Origin: Entoloma clypeatum
Lineage: Eukaryota; Basidiomycota; Agaricomycetes; Agaricales; Entolomataceae
DNA: 64,000 nt
Direction of reading: 5' to 3'
Assembly: GCA_963565915.1 (NCBI GenBank)
Contig: OY751485.1
Coordinates: 2,418,001-2,482,000, forward strand
Shown: positions 32,363 through 43,965 of the stretch, piece after piece
Layout of the letters: each line of letters begins with the position of its first letter
How positions within the stretch are numbered: the stretch's first letter is position 1
The notes under the pieces: generated by a model
Database searches by the model: none
Told to the model about the DNA's origin: nothing
Seen by the model: only the letters and a program-made list of their open reading frames with translations
Program-made: the position numbers and the translations under genes

Positions 32363-35300
32363 CTAGTTCTTAAGTAGTCTGAAGTACGGGATAAACTTAC
32401 TAAAGAGGATTTTCCCCAGATTCTTAGTTAAAAGGTCTGCAGGGTTATTCACTCCTTTGATGAATTCAACCGTATCAATCCCTTCGGATACTTTTTCTCT
32501 GATGAAGTGGAATCGCACGTCGATGTGCTTGGATCGCTTCTCAGTTACAGGATTGGATGTGATGAAGACAGAGCCATTGTTATCTCCATAGATCGGGACT
32601 GATCCGATCTGCATTCCAAGTTTGGCAAGCATGCTTCTAAGCCATGTTACTGCGCGACTGCAATCTGATAGAGCCATGTATTCTGCTTCCGTGGAAGAGA
32701 GGGCAATGGTTTTTTGCGCTGATGAAACCCATGTTACTGCTCCAGATGCCAGCGATATGAAGTAACCAGTGGTGGATTTCCTGGTGTTTTTGTCTGACGC
32801 CCAATCGGAGTCTGTGAAGGCATAGATTCCTTTCCCAGAATCACCATCGTACATGATCACATAATCTTTCGTTGCCTTCAAATACCTGCAAATATCCCCA
32901 GCCACTTCTAAATGGCATTTGGTAGGGTTTGCAGAGGATTGGGACATTTTGATCACAGCGAAACAAATGTCGGGTCTTGTCCCGATCATTAAGTACAATA
33001 GTGATCCGATGACGGATTGGTACTTGGATCTGAGTTCTGCATTGGGTTCATCTTCGGACTTCATGGGTTTGTAGCCCATTGGGAGTGGGGTGTGGGTGGC
33101 GTTGGATTCGCTCATCCCCATTCGTGCGAGAATTTTCTCAAGGTAAGGTACTTGATCAATGAAGATTTTCTTCCCACGTTGCTTTATTTGGATTGAGAGA
33201 AATTCTTTCGGTTCCCCATTAGACACTAGGTGGCCTAGGTCCCTACATTCCCATGTTGTCATGAAGGCCTTCTTCTTCTCTAGCGTGTACTCTTGGTTTG
33301 TGCCAAGAAAAGCAGAGTCATCGACATAAATGACGGCGATTACAGTTTCCCCTTTGGTACTTTTGTGAATAAACACTCCCACATCGGAGTGAAGCCGGAC
33401 AAAGCCGAGCTTTTTCATGGAGGAATCGAGTTCCCTCCACCAGGCTAATGTAGCCTGCTTAAGTCCGTATAGGGCTTTGTATAGTCGGTACACGAAGTGT
33501 TCTTTCCCTTTTACTATGTAGCCCTCAGGCTGTTGCATGTAAATTACCTCACGGAGTCTTCCATAGAGGAAGGCTGATGAGATGTCCAGGAATGTCATGA
33601 ACCACCCTTCAAGGGCTGTCAATGCCAGGATTAACTGGACAGTCTCATACCTCACTACCGGTGAGAAGATTTGATTGAAATCAATCCCTTCTACTTTTGT
33701 GACAAGGCGCGCTTTCAAACGCCTGTCGGATTTTTCATTGTAGACCCATTTGTTCCTTAGAGCCTTCCTCCCTGCAGGTAGGGGTACTAGCTCCGTGATC
33801 ACCCCGTGGCTTTTGAGCATGTCTAGCTCTTTTCGTTCTGCCACATACCACTCTTCTTTGTTTGGAAGAGGGTATATATCTTTGTGTGACATTTCGATGA
33901 TGCCCACTTGGATAGAGATTGCCTCCATTAGGAGATCGTTCATCCATGCCGTTTGACCACCTAACCTACGTCTTCGATCCAATTTTTCAAGATCAGAAGC
34001 AGGGGTGTCTTCCCCATAGATGCTACCTGGCATTCTCCAAACTCGACGTTCCCTGATCGGTCGATCTGGTACTTGCTCAGGTTCTGGAGTGGGTACTCAT
34101 GGTTCATTGTTGGGCTTGCCAGACGGCAAGTCATTGTCTGATTCAGGGTGATCCTGTCCAGTGGGAACAGGGTCATGAGGTTTTTCGTAATGACCGTCAT
34201 TGTCATCATTTCCGGGGATGAGGTCCTCAAACTCATCAGCCGGTTCTGGGTTTTCCATTTCTGGATGGTTTTCTGGCAAAGGGTCGATGTGGCATCTAGG
34301 GTACTTGCTTTCATCAAAGATAGCTTTCCCACCCATGAAAATTGTATTAGTCTCAGGATCCATGAAATGGTATCCTTTGACCCCTGGTTTTGATCCGAGA
34401 TAAATCATCAATCGAGATCTAGACTCCAGGGAATTTCTACGTTTTTCCTTTGGGATATACACATATGCCTGACATCCGAAGACTCTGATGCTTGACATAT
34501 CGGGCATCTCATTGGTCACCCTGAAGTAAGGGGTATTCCATTCGAGACGCTGCATGGGGGTTCTGTTGTAGAGAAACACTGCATGTTCCAAACAGAATTC
34601 CCACCACATAGGGGGTAAGCACGTGTCGAAGCGCAAGGCCTGAGATTTCTCCCACAGGGTTCGATTTATCCGTTCTGCTCTACCGTTCTGCTGGTGCTGA
34701 TACAGGAGCGTGACATCGATCAGAACTCCATGATCGGCAAGTACATCCTTGTATTCGTCAAACTCTCCACCTCCATCAACTCGCCATTTTTTAGGAGTGG
34801 CGGCGAACTGATTCTGGATCATCGCAAGAAATTGTCGCAGTGCCGTGATGGCATCCAACTTCTTTCTAAGCAAGACAACCCAGACATGGGATGAAAAATC
34901 GTCCAAAAACGTGAGGAAATATTTATATTTATGATATGATGCCGTGGATATCTGTTTGAGATCGGAATGGATCAGATCAAAGGTTTTGGTTGCCCTTGTC
35001 ATCGAATTGGGATATGACTGATTCGGCATTTTCCCTTTGAGGCAACCTGTGCAACTTTCCTGTGATTTCTCACGTACTAGTGTTTCAGGTACCCCTTTGG
35101 TACTGGTGGGAATCTTTCGGAGTGCTTGATCATTTGGGTGACCAAGGCACTTGTGCCATGTTTCGACAGTGATTTCGCTCGAGATCGCATGGATCTGGTC
35201 ATAGCGTATTTCAGTGTCTAACCAGTAAATGGTTTGACCAAGGATGTGGGGCGAAAACTGGATTTTGCTCAGCCCTTTGGAGATGTTGATTTCTCCACAA

Positions 35301-37141
35301 GTCCCGTCTACTTTGTAACCATGGTTAAGGAAGACGCCTAGGGACAGTAGGCATGTGTCCATGTCCGGGATGTAGAACACTGGTCTGAGAAGATGGGTTT
35401 TAACTTCCCCATTTAGGGTGTGCTGTACTGGAACAGCCCCAACTCCGAGAATTTCCAGTTTTTTCCCTTTAGCTGCAGTTTGGACAAAACACTTGACCGT
35501 GAGAGGTCTATAATATGCGAAGTCCTTAAACTCATAGGTGAAGTGTAAAGAGGCGCCGGAATCTAAGATCCATTGCGCGCATTCTTTTTCCTTACAGTGT
35601 GTACAAGAGGCAAAATGTTTAATATATTTTTTGTGTAAATCACTGCTGAAGTGATCTACGCACTCTGTAGTGGTACTAGCTAATATATTATATGTCTGTT
35701 GAGAGGCATAATTAGCTTTCCGCATTTGGTAAGGTTTAAGAAGAGGGTTTGACAGACCGTCAAGTTCTATCTCGTAATCAAACTCATCAGGCCCCATCCG
35801 TTCCTGGTCGATGTCCATCATTTTCAGCGATTGGTCTAACAGCGGAGTAACTCAACGCTGTTTTGCTGGCCTCTCGTCGATGTCTGGGATGATAGTGTCC
35901 AAGATACGAAGGTTCGACCCAGAGGGTTGTGCGCCGATTTCTCGGGCGAGCTTTCGCACCCTCTCGTTCTTTTTCCACACAGATGGCTTTCTGGAAGGAA
36001 GCCCAGTGTACTGGGAAGGAGGCGGGTTCATGTGTTGCAGGAGCAACTGCATCTTTTCCGACTCAGGTTGTACGGTAAAAGAGGTCCTTCCGCAACCGGT
36101 TACAGTGGTGAAAGACGGTGCATGATGAGGAGGGAGAGGGCAAGGGGCACGTTGACGAGGAGGAAGGGGACAAGGAGCAGGATGACGAGGGGTTTGCTCA
36201 ATGGCCGGTGCGATGAACTCGACCATCTCCTCGGCGTGGTCGGAGTTGTTGTCTGCATTGTTGGCGCGCTTCTTCTGGTTGCGCCAGCATCTCTTTCCCT
36301 TCCTCTTTTCAGAAGTGGTATTTGGGTCTGTTGAGTTAGGCTGCTCGTCAGCATTTTTCTGCGAGGTACTCGGCGCTGTCTGCCTTTCCCATTTGGGGTC
36401 TTGCCCCTTTCGCTTAGTCCCGGAGATCTTCTGGGCCTGCTCGTTGGACGCCCGAGTAGACCCTATCGCATACTTGCGCCTGTACTCTGAAACGATGCTG
36501 TCAGTGATGGCCTGCCATGTGAAGTCATTGGCATCGTAGACCTGAAAGAGGGCGGTGGAGAGAGACGACCAAGCGTCAGGAATGGCACTTGCCAAGATCA
36601 TGGCCTGCATCAGATCAGGCACAACGAATTTTGAGTCGCTAAGGCGAGCGAAGAGTGACCCAAGGTGCTTGATTTCCGGTACGGGGTCGCGACCTGACAG
36701 CTTGAAGGAGGCAGCAGCTTTGAAGTCACCAAATATGGTGGCGGGGGAGACCTTTGAATAGGAATCTTTCAACGCCTTCCAGGCATCCTTTGAGGACTTG
36801 GCGTCCTTGATGTGCCTCCTGATAGCCTCGGAGACTTTGAGGCGGATGGAGCCTAGAGCCATGTCGTCGTCCCTGATCCAAAACTTCCTTTCCTTGTGGA
36901 AGGCTGGTTGGTCAACGGTAGTGGTGACCACCGGAGGTAGAGTCGCAGATGTTGAGGTGGCGGAGGCAGGGGTGGAGACCGTGACCGTAAAGTCCACAAT
37001 GTCAGGGTGCTCAATGTCGCCGGATACGAGGCGCCAGACTCCTTGATGGAGAAGGTACGACTTCATTTTTTCGGCCCAACTCTGGTAGTCAATGCCGTCG
37101 AAGACGGTGATGGAGTCGAGGGCGGAGCGAGAGGTAGACAT
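32363..37141 (-). pseudogene. Copia gag-pol polyprotein, two in-frame TGA stops
   Basis: One reading frame of 1,593 codons from ATG 37141 to 32363, interrupted by TGA at 35854-35852 and 34099-34097. Parts in order: Gag of the UBN2 type (DYQSWAEKMKSYLLHQGVW); a damaged zinc knuckle (only CWRNQKKR remains); protease with WILDSGAS (near 35560); integrase with WHKCLGHP..CTGCLKG, catalytic HSDL, WRVDGGGEF and NGRAERINR; reverse transcriptase with FDQ-like IDFNQIFSPVV, LKQATLAWW and YVDDSAF; RNase H with TDSDWASDKNTRKSTTG and ALSSTEAEYMAL; end near NNPADLLTKNLGK. Both stops sit where the frame otherwise continues uninterrupted, so I read them as mutations, not as programmed stops. Confidence 0.9.
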
Positions 37142-37618
37142 TTTTTAATGAGTCTAAAAGAAGTTCTCCCAATCAGTGATGTTCTTGATTTTTAGAGAAA
37201 ACAAATAAATGATTCCTCATAACATATTCCCTTCAGGAATAGCGGTTGTGGGAAAAACCCTTTTTTGTCAGAAGTGTATGAGGTACGATCAACGTTTCCA
37301 CATGATGTGTACTAAGTCAATCCCCTTAGGGACGCTTCATGACAGGTACTTGTCGTAATGACGTTCCCAGGTTCATATATGAAGAAGTATGACTCAGAAC
37401 CTAGATCTTTCGATCGGTTCTTTGCCAACCAGGGTAGAGTGGGCAGGTACTTGCTGTTGCCAGTGTTCCCAAGTCCCTCTGCTATCCGGGGCCCATAACC
37501 TGTTGAAGTTCCACCTGGGCGCTAGCCACAGGCGTACTGAGCAACATAGCTACAGTGTGGAAGTACTCTACTTAACCGCTCTAGCCACTTACATGGATAG
37601 GGAGGGTGAGGCTGGTGA
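37142..37618 (-). other. Copia leader between 5' LTR and gag
   Basis: About 475 bp without a coding frame. Includes a second AGAGCGGT-like motif in inverted form (ACCGCTCT at 37577-37584). A convincing tRNA primer binding site was not identified at the LTR border. Confidence 0.5.
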
Positions 37619-37811
37619 GAGCGGTTGAGGCTGATAAGAGCAATGGAGCTGGTTAAGAGTCAAGAGACCACTTATTGATATTGACAGTTTCCTGGTCTTA
37701 TATACCGTACTACTGTTTGTACCAACCAAATAAGTATGTAATCAAAGATGTGTAAAGGTCACGTGATGTAATCTAATCTAATCTAATCTACATGATGGAA
37801 AAGTTTCAACA
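37619..37811 (-). repeat. Copia 5' LTR
   Basis: Direct repeat of 32102-32295, with differences such as ACCATACT/ACCGTACT and GTAATG/CTAATC steps. Confidence 0.85.
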
Positions 37812-37840
37812 CTTTGATTTACCCAACAACCTCTACCCAC

Positions 37841-39130
37841 ATGTCTCAAACCCGTAATACAGTTCGAACAACTAGGACTGCTCGTGCAGCAGCAGAACGT
37901 TCATCCTCCACACCACGCTCTGCTTTTCTTCGAGGAACACGCAATGTAACCATTACCCCTCGAGGAGCCACAGCATCATCATCCACTCCTACCCCCAGAC
38001 CATCTGTTCCTCCGCCTTCTTCCGACTCTCAGCTCCCACCACTTCCTGCCAGTCCTCCACTAAACCCACCAACGGAACCCTCCGTACCTCTAAATTCTGG
38101 CTTATTCGGCGGACCTCCAGGAGGATCTCCTCCTTCCGATGGTAGTTTACATGGAGATTTGGACAACTCCGATTCCAATCCAGATCAGGAACCCAATCTA
38201 GCTGAAGCCATTCTGCTCATGACCAAAGAGTTGAAACGTCGAGATACAAAGAAGAAAAAGTCGTATGCCAATGAACCAGATACCTTTGACGGATCCGATC
38301 CACGCAAACTCTCCGCATTCATTTTACAATGCAAACTTTACTTCTCCGACAACGACAACTTCGACTCAGAACATTCCAAAGTCAACTTTGCCATGTCTTA
38401 CTTCCGAGGCACAGCACTCAAATTTTTTGAACCCTTCATTCTTGACGATGATGAACCCAATTGGCGGGGTTCTTTCCCCGAGTTCATCCGACTTCTCTGC
38501 TCCGAGTTTGGTACCATTGACCCTCAGGGCGAAGCCGAAGAACAGTTGGACAACGTACGGATGAAGGAAAATCAAAAGGTATTGATGTACAACGTTGAAT
38601 TCCAATGTCTTGCTACCAAGACTGACTGGGATGAAAACTCCCTCCGACACCGCTACTACGTCGGACTTCTGGATCGGATCAAGGACATCCTCTCCCAACA
38701 ACCCAAGATCAAGTCTTTACCAGACCTACGATCCACGGCTCATACTATTGACGCTCGCTACTGGGAACGTCAACGAGAGAAATCCAGAACCGATAAACCC
38801 ACTCCCAAGTCCGACAAGAAACAATCCGCTCCGAACCAATCCACTGCACAAACATCATCAACCAAACCCTCCGCTCCCGCTACCGCTTCTGCTTCCACAT
38901 CCACTCCGAAACCCGATCTCTCCAGTAAATTAGGCAAAGATGGCAAACTGACGTATCAAGAACGCAAATGTCGTTTCGATAATAACCTTTGCTTATTCTG
39001 TGGTAGTGTCGGACATGCTGTCAAGGACTGTCCCAAGTCCACCTCCTCTGCTTCCAAGGCTAAAGGGAAAGCCGCCCAAGTTGGCACTCAAGCCAAGGAA
39101 AAAGGTAAGGAGATCGAGTCAAAAAAATAG
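37841..39130 (+). CDS. Gypsy Gag
   Basis: 429 residues from ATG 37841 to TAG 39128-39130. Pro/Ser/Thr-rich N-terminus; the capsid-like region runs from about residue 150 (DTFDGSDPRKLSAFILQCKL, then GTALKFFEPFILDDDE); one CCHC knuckle CLFCGSVGHAVKDCP at 38992-39036; Lys-rich end. The frame ends in a run of seven A and the stop, with pol following in the -1 frame. Confidence 0.9.
   Translation: MSQTRNTVRTTRTARAAAERSSSTPRSAFLRGTRNVTITPRGATASSSTPTPRPSVPPPSSDSQLPPLPASPPLNPPTEPSVPLNSGLFGGPPGGSPPSDGSLHGDLDNSDSNPDQEPNLAEAILLMTKELKRRDTKKKKSYANEPDTFDGSDPRKLSAFILQCKLYFSDNDNFDSEHSKVNFAMSYFRGTALKFFEPFILDDDEPNWRGSFPEFIRLLCSEFGTIDPQGEAEEQLDNVRMKENQKVLMYNVEFQCLATKTDWDENSLRHRYYVGLLDRIKDILSQQPKIKSLPDLRSTAHTIDARYWERQREKSRTDKPTPKSDKKQSAPNQSTAQTSSTKPSAPATASASTSTPKPDLSSKLGKDGKLTYQERKCRFDNNLCLFCGSVGHAVKDCPKSTSSASKAKGKAAQVGTQAKEKGKEIESKK
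39121..39127 (+). promoter_or_regulatory. Likely -1 ribosomal frameshift site (A AAA AAA)
   Basis: In the gag frame the bases group as A-AAA-AAA immediately before the TAG stop, a perfect X-XXY-YYZ heptamer. Slipping back one base enters the pol frame (39127 on), which leads to the protease after one damaged codon. Confidence 0.65.
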
Positions 39131-42100
39131 GCAGTGGTCCTCATGAGGCACGGTCTGAGGACTGCGTTGACTCTCTCCGTGCCTCCGCTCCCATCTGACT
39201 TAACGCGTCCACTCTCTCCAATCCGAACTCTTTACGTATCAATATCTCATCTTCTTTTTTCTCTTCAGATTCTGTCCCAGCACTTATTGATTCAGGATCT
39301 ACCCACTGTTTTATTGACAATAACTTTTCCTCCGCTTATGATCTTCCGACCTCCGCTATTCCGCTGATAGAACTAAAGCTTTTCAATGGTTCTTCTAACG
39401 CATTTATCACTCAAGTTGTAACAATACCTATATGTTTTCCTTCAGGTGAATCTTTTGAACAGGATTTTTATGTTACTCCGCTCGACTCCGCTTCTTCCGT
39501 GGTTCTTGGATACAACTGGCTCACCCGCCACAATCCTATGATTGACTGGGTATTGGGCAGTATCACTTTCCGTCCACAGATGCAAAAAGAGCCGTTTCTG
39601 ACATCGACGTCGACCTCCTCCCAAGGTAGGACAGCTACGCTTCCTCCTCTGGAACCTCCGATTGTACCTCCGCAGATTTCACTCATTAACGCAGCCGCAT
39701 TTATGAGGGCATGCAAATTGCCTGGTACACAATCCTTTCGACTTCACCTTTCGACTCCCTCCGTTTCCGCTCACTCCGCATCCACTTCCGACACGCCCAA
39801 CTTGACAAACATACCCGAGGAATACCACGACTATGCTGACGTCTTTAGTAAAGGAAAAGCAGACTCTCTTCCACCACACCATCCCTACGACCTCAAGATC
39901 GAACTTGAAGAGGGCTCCGCTCCTCCATTCGGTCCAATCTACTCCCTTTCACAAACCGAACTCAATGCCCTCCGTGAATTCATTGATGAACACCTCACCA
40001 TTGGATTCATCCGACCCTCTTCCTCTCTGCATGGTACTCCTGTTCTTTTCGTTCGTAAAAAGGATGGCTCCCTTCGTCTTTGCATCAATTTCCGTGGTCT
40101 TAACAAAATCTCAAAGAAGGACCGATATCCGCTTCCGCTCATATCTGACCTTCTCCAGACCGCTGGAAAAGCCAGTGTTTATATGGCTCTCAACCTCCGA
40201 CACGCCTATCACCTCGTCCGCATAGCGGAAGGAGATGAATGGAAAACCGCCTTCCGCACGCGCTATGGGTCTTTTGAATGGCTTGTCATGCCATTTGGAC
40301 TCACCAACTCCCCAGCCGTTTTTCAACGCTTCATGAACGACATCTTCCACGACCTGCTCGATAAGTATGTTACCATATATCTCGACGACATCCTCATCTA
40401 CTCCGACTCTCCCTCCGAGCATCGGAAGCATGTCCGTGAAGTCCTCCGACGTCTCCGACAACATGGCTTATACGCACATGCAGACAAATGCGAGTTTTCT
40501 ATGGATACTGTTGAATACCTTGGCTTTATCCTCTCTCCGACAGGCCTCCGCATGTCGGATAAGAAAGTCAAAATTATTCAAGATTGGCCTGAACCAAGGA
40601 AGGTCAAAGATATTGAATCTTTCTTAGGTTTTGCCAATTTTTATCGACGATTCATTCCTTACTACTCCGAAATCACCGTTCCACTCACTCGACTCACCCG
40701 CAAAAACACACAATGGCATTTCTCCGACTCCGCTCGCGAATCTTTCAAAACTTTGAAGAAAGCCTTTACCACGGCACCTGTTCTTACGCATTGGATTCCC
40801 GACAGCCCTATTATCGTCGAAACCGATGCCTCTGACTACGCTTTGGGTGCGATCCTCTCCATCCGCACCTCCGACGACGAAATCCATCCGGTCGCTTTCC
40901 ACTCCCGCACCTTTACACCTCCCGAGTTAAACTATGACACCCACGACAAAGAACTATTAGCGATCCACGATGCATTCAAGGTTTGGCGTCACTACCTTGA
41001 AGGCTCCGCTGCTCCGATCGATGTCATAACGGACCACAAAAATCTTGAGTACTTTTCTACTACCAAGATTTTATCACGACGACAAGCTCGTTGGTCCGAA
41101 TACCTCTGCCAGTTCAATCTCGTCATCCGCTTCCGCCCTGGCCGTTTAGGTACGAAGCCCGATCTTTTAAGTAGACGATGGGACGTCTACCCTAAAGAGG
41201 GAAATAGCGACTATTCGTCCGTCAACCCAAGCAACTTCAAACCCATCTTCACACAAGAACAGCTCACCACTTCACTTCGCGCAACAGAGTTATATATGCC
41301 CGTCCTCTGTGCCACAATCATCATGGATACGGATCAGCTCCGCTCCAACATCCTCTCCGCTCTTCCGACCGATCCCATTTATACCTCTTTCCTCGACAAT
41401 CCTAATCCACGCTGGATCGTGAATGAAGCAGGTTATCTACTCCACAATGGACGTATCTACGTTCCCGACTCATCCGACCTCCATCTCCGCATCCTCCGCA
41501 ATAAGCACGACCATATCCTCGCTGGACACCCTGGTCAAAATAAGACTATTAGTCTTATCCAACGAGAATACACTTGGCCTGGAATGCGCGACTTCGTCAA
41601 AAAGTATTGCAAGTCATGTACCACTTGTATGCGCGCCAAACCCCAACGTCATAAACCCTACGGTCTGCTTAAACAACTCCCTATTCCTGAACGTCCCTGG
41701 CATTCTATTTCCATGGATTTCATTGAACCCCTTCCGACATCCGCTGGCTCCGATGCGATTCTGGTCATTGTAGACCGCCTCACTAAACAAGGCATATTCA
41801 TCCCTACCACCATTAATTACACATCCGAAGACCTAGCAAACCTTTTCATGCTTCATGTCTTTTCCAAGCACGGAGTTCCGCAAAATGTCACATCCGATCA
41901 CGGACCTGAATTCGTCTCCCGCTTTTTCCGCTCTCTTGCAAAAGCCCTCGATATGAGACTTCACTTCACTTCTGGATACCACCCTGAGGGCGATGGTCAA
42001 ACCGAACGCACCAACCAGACACTCGAACAATACCTCCGCATTTTCTGCAACTACCAGCAAGACAACTGGTCCGCTTTGCTTCCGCTTGTGGAGTTCGCTT

Positions 42101-42792
42101 ACAACAACACTCCGAGTGCCACTACAGGTGTATCACCATTCTTCGCCAACAAAGGTTATCACCCCGACATTACACTCCATCCGGAACATGATCTAGCATC
42201 CGATAAAGCTTGACAATACATCGTCGACTTAGATGAATTACATCAAGAACTAAAGACTGCTGTCGCAGAGGCACAACAACGTTATCAAGGCCCTGCGGAC
42301 GTCCGACGTTCTCCGCCTCCCCCGCTCCGTGTCGGACAAGAAGTCTTTGTTAAAGCCAAGTTCTTCCGCACCACACGACCCACCCAAAAGTTATCCGACA
42401 AATATGCTGGCCCATTTGAAATCATAGCCCAACCCAGCACGCACTCCTTTACACCACGTCTACCCGACACTATGCGTGCTATACACCTCGTCTTCCACAT
42501 ATCCATGCTCAGACCAGCAACTCCTAACGAGATTCCAAATCGGATACAATCTCCTCCGCCTCCGCTCGAGATGGACGGAGAAACCGAATACGAAATTGTG
42601 GAAATCATCGACTCAAAGATCGATAAAAGACGACGCTGCAAACTCCTTTACCTCGTCCGCTGGTTAGGTTATGAAGACACCAGTGAAGAGTTTTCTTGGT
42701 TACCTGCATCCGAGCTTGAACACGCAGCGGATACGGTAGCGGACTTCCACTCCGCTCAACCAACTAAGCCAGGCCCCTTATCACGCTTGTAA
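39127..42792 (+). pseudogene. Gypsy pol, inactivated
   Basis: Protease core ALIDSGSTHCFID near 39280; reverse transcriptase (39830-40500) with FVRKKDGSLRLCINFRGLN, VMPFGLTNSPAVFQRFMN and YLDDILIYS; RNase H (from about 40810, ETDASDYALGAIL); integrase zinc finger HPGQNKTISLI..CTTCMRAKP, catalytic SMDFIEPLP, TSDHGPEFVS and GQTERTNQTLEQYLR; C-terminal chromodomain EYEIVEIIDSKID..YLVRWLGYE (42590-42720). Damage: TGA at 39196-39198 and 42211-42213, and reverse transcriptase motif A has Asn (AAC, 40192-40194) where the first catalytic Asp belongs. Chromodomain gypsies are known to target heterochromatin. Confidence 0.9.
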
Positions 42793-42836
42793 CAAGAAGA
42801 AAAGAAAATCTATTAAAATTTTATACTAACAAAAAA

Positions 42837-43834
42837 CTACTTTCGCTGTTTTTTGTTAGATACCCCCTCCATTTCCTCGTTCCACTCCGATCCAGATTCC
42901 GCATCCGCTTCCTCCATCCATTTCTGCTTCTTCGTTTCTTCTTCTTCTACCTCCCTTCCCAACTCCTCCAATACCCTATCATACTCCTCCGCATCCTCGT
43001 CCTCGTCGGATCCCTCCTCCAAAGCCTCCGAATCCTCCCTCCATGCAATAACCGTCAAAAGCTCCTTGATCTCCCGCAGTTCCTTCAACTCCGCCTTTAT
43101 CAGCCGCATCTCCCTTATCATGCTCCTAAGCCCTCTCACCACCTCCGTGCCTATGACCACCTCCGGCGGACCAAACCCCTCCGGCCTGAACTCCGGCTCC
43201 TCCGACGCTGCGGCTATCCGCGATCCCTCCGTGGTCCCCTCTCCCTTGGACGATCCCGCCTTCACGTTCTTCGTCGCACCACCTGCCACCTTAGCCTTTC
43301 CGACCCTCACCGCCTTGGTCATCCTCCGCTTCACCTCCGACTCCGCTTCCGCTCCCGTTCTGCAGCTTCGTTTTAAACGCTGGCACCGCCAGCATGACGA
43401 AGCATTGTCATTCCTAAAGAACAAGTTAATAACGAAGCATATAAAGAAATAGAAAAAACTCACTCCGATGGCCAAAAACACAAGTCCCCCGCTTTCAAGC
43501 AGGAGGTGCAATCCTCCTTCCCCTGCTCGTAACTCGCAGGCATATTCTTGAAAACCCCCTGCAGCTGGACCTTCTTCACCTCCGCATTCGCCACCTCCGC
43601 ATCCACATCCGCATCCGCACCCGCACCCGCAACCGGTTTTTTTGCCTTCGCCTTCTCTGCCTTCCTCTCTGCTCGTCTCTGCTCTTTCGCCGCCCTCTTC
43701 GCCTCCGCGCACTCTGCATCTTCCTTCGCGCGCTCCTCTGCCTCCTGCAGCTTCCTCTCCAACTCTTTGGTGACCTTCTTCTGGCACTCCCTTTCAGCAC
43801 GAAGAGCGGCGAGGGGTGAGTTCTCAGCGGACAT
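42837..43834 (-). CDS. Antisense gene in gypsy: Zn2Cys6-like coiled-coil protein
   Basis: Two exons on the minus strand, 43834-43464 and 43413-42837, with a 50-bp GT-AG intron (donor GA|GTGAGT, acceptor TTCTTTAG|G), join in frame to 315 residues. N-terminal ~65 residues are a charged coiled-coil (KELERKLQEAEERAKEDAE); then a GADADVDAEV run; then six cysteines C109, C112, C119, C131, C134, C141, i.e. C-x2-C-x6-C-x11-C-x2-C-x6-C, the spacing of Zn(II)2Cys6 clusters. The intron lies exactly between the two cysteine triads. Basic residues sit in the second triad (CWRCQRLKRSC), not the first as in Gal4. The tail is very acidic. It lies between pol and the 3' LTR, tail-to-tail with pol, which suggests an element-borne accessory gene. 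Function unknown; DNA binding is inference. Confidence 0.75.
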
Positions 43835-43965
43835 AACAGATAGGCATCGGGATAGATGTTGTGGTTGGGTGACAAGAGAGAAAGATCACACACAAAGCTT
43901 TTCAACCAACAGTCACGTGGATTACCTCATCTGGGCCTCAGGGTTCGGCCCTAAGAGGAAAATAC

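Larger units (their letters stand above)
32102..37811 (-). mobile_element. Ty1/copia LTR retrotransposon (nested)
   Basis: Two direct repeats of about 193 bp (32102-32295 and 37619-37811) frame a polyprotein on the minus strand. In element orientation the LTR begins TGTTGAAAC; a purine tract (ATATGGGGGGG) lies directly before the 3' LTR. The LTRs differ by a handful of substitutions, so the insertion is not very recent. No matching TSD: the left flank belongs to the gypsy LTR, the right flank to the gypsy leader. Confidence 0.88.

Noticed and set aside
35852..35854. Programmed stop read-through between copia gag and pol
   Set aside because: A second TGA of the same kind lies further down the same frame and neighbouring elements show similar TGA changes, so mutation is simpler.
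36201..37046. Plus-strand frames opposite the copia gag
   Set aside because: Shadows of the minus-strand Gag frame; no cysteine cluster, intron or start context as in the gypsy antisense gene.
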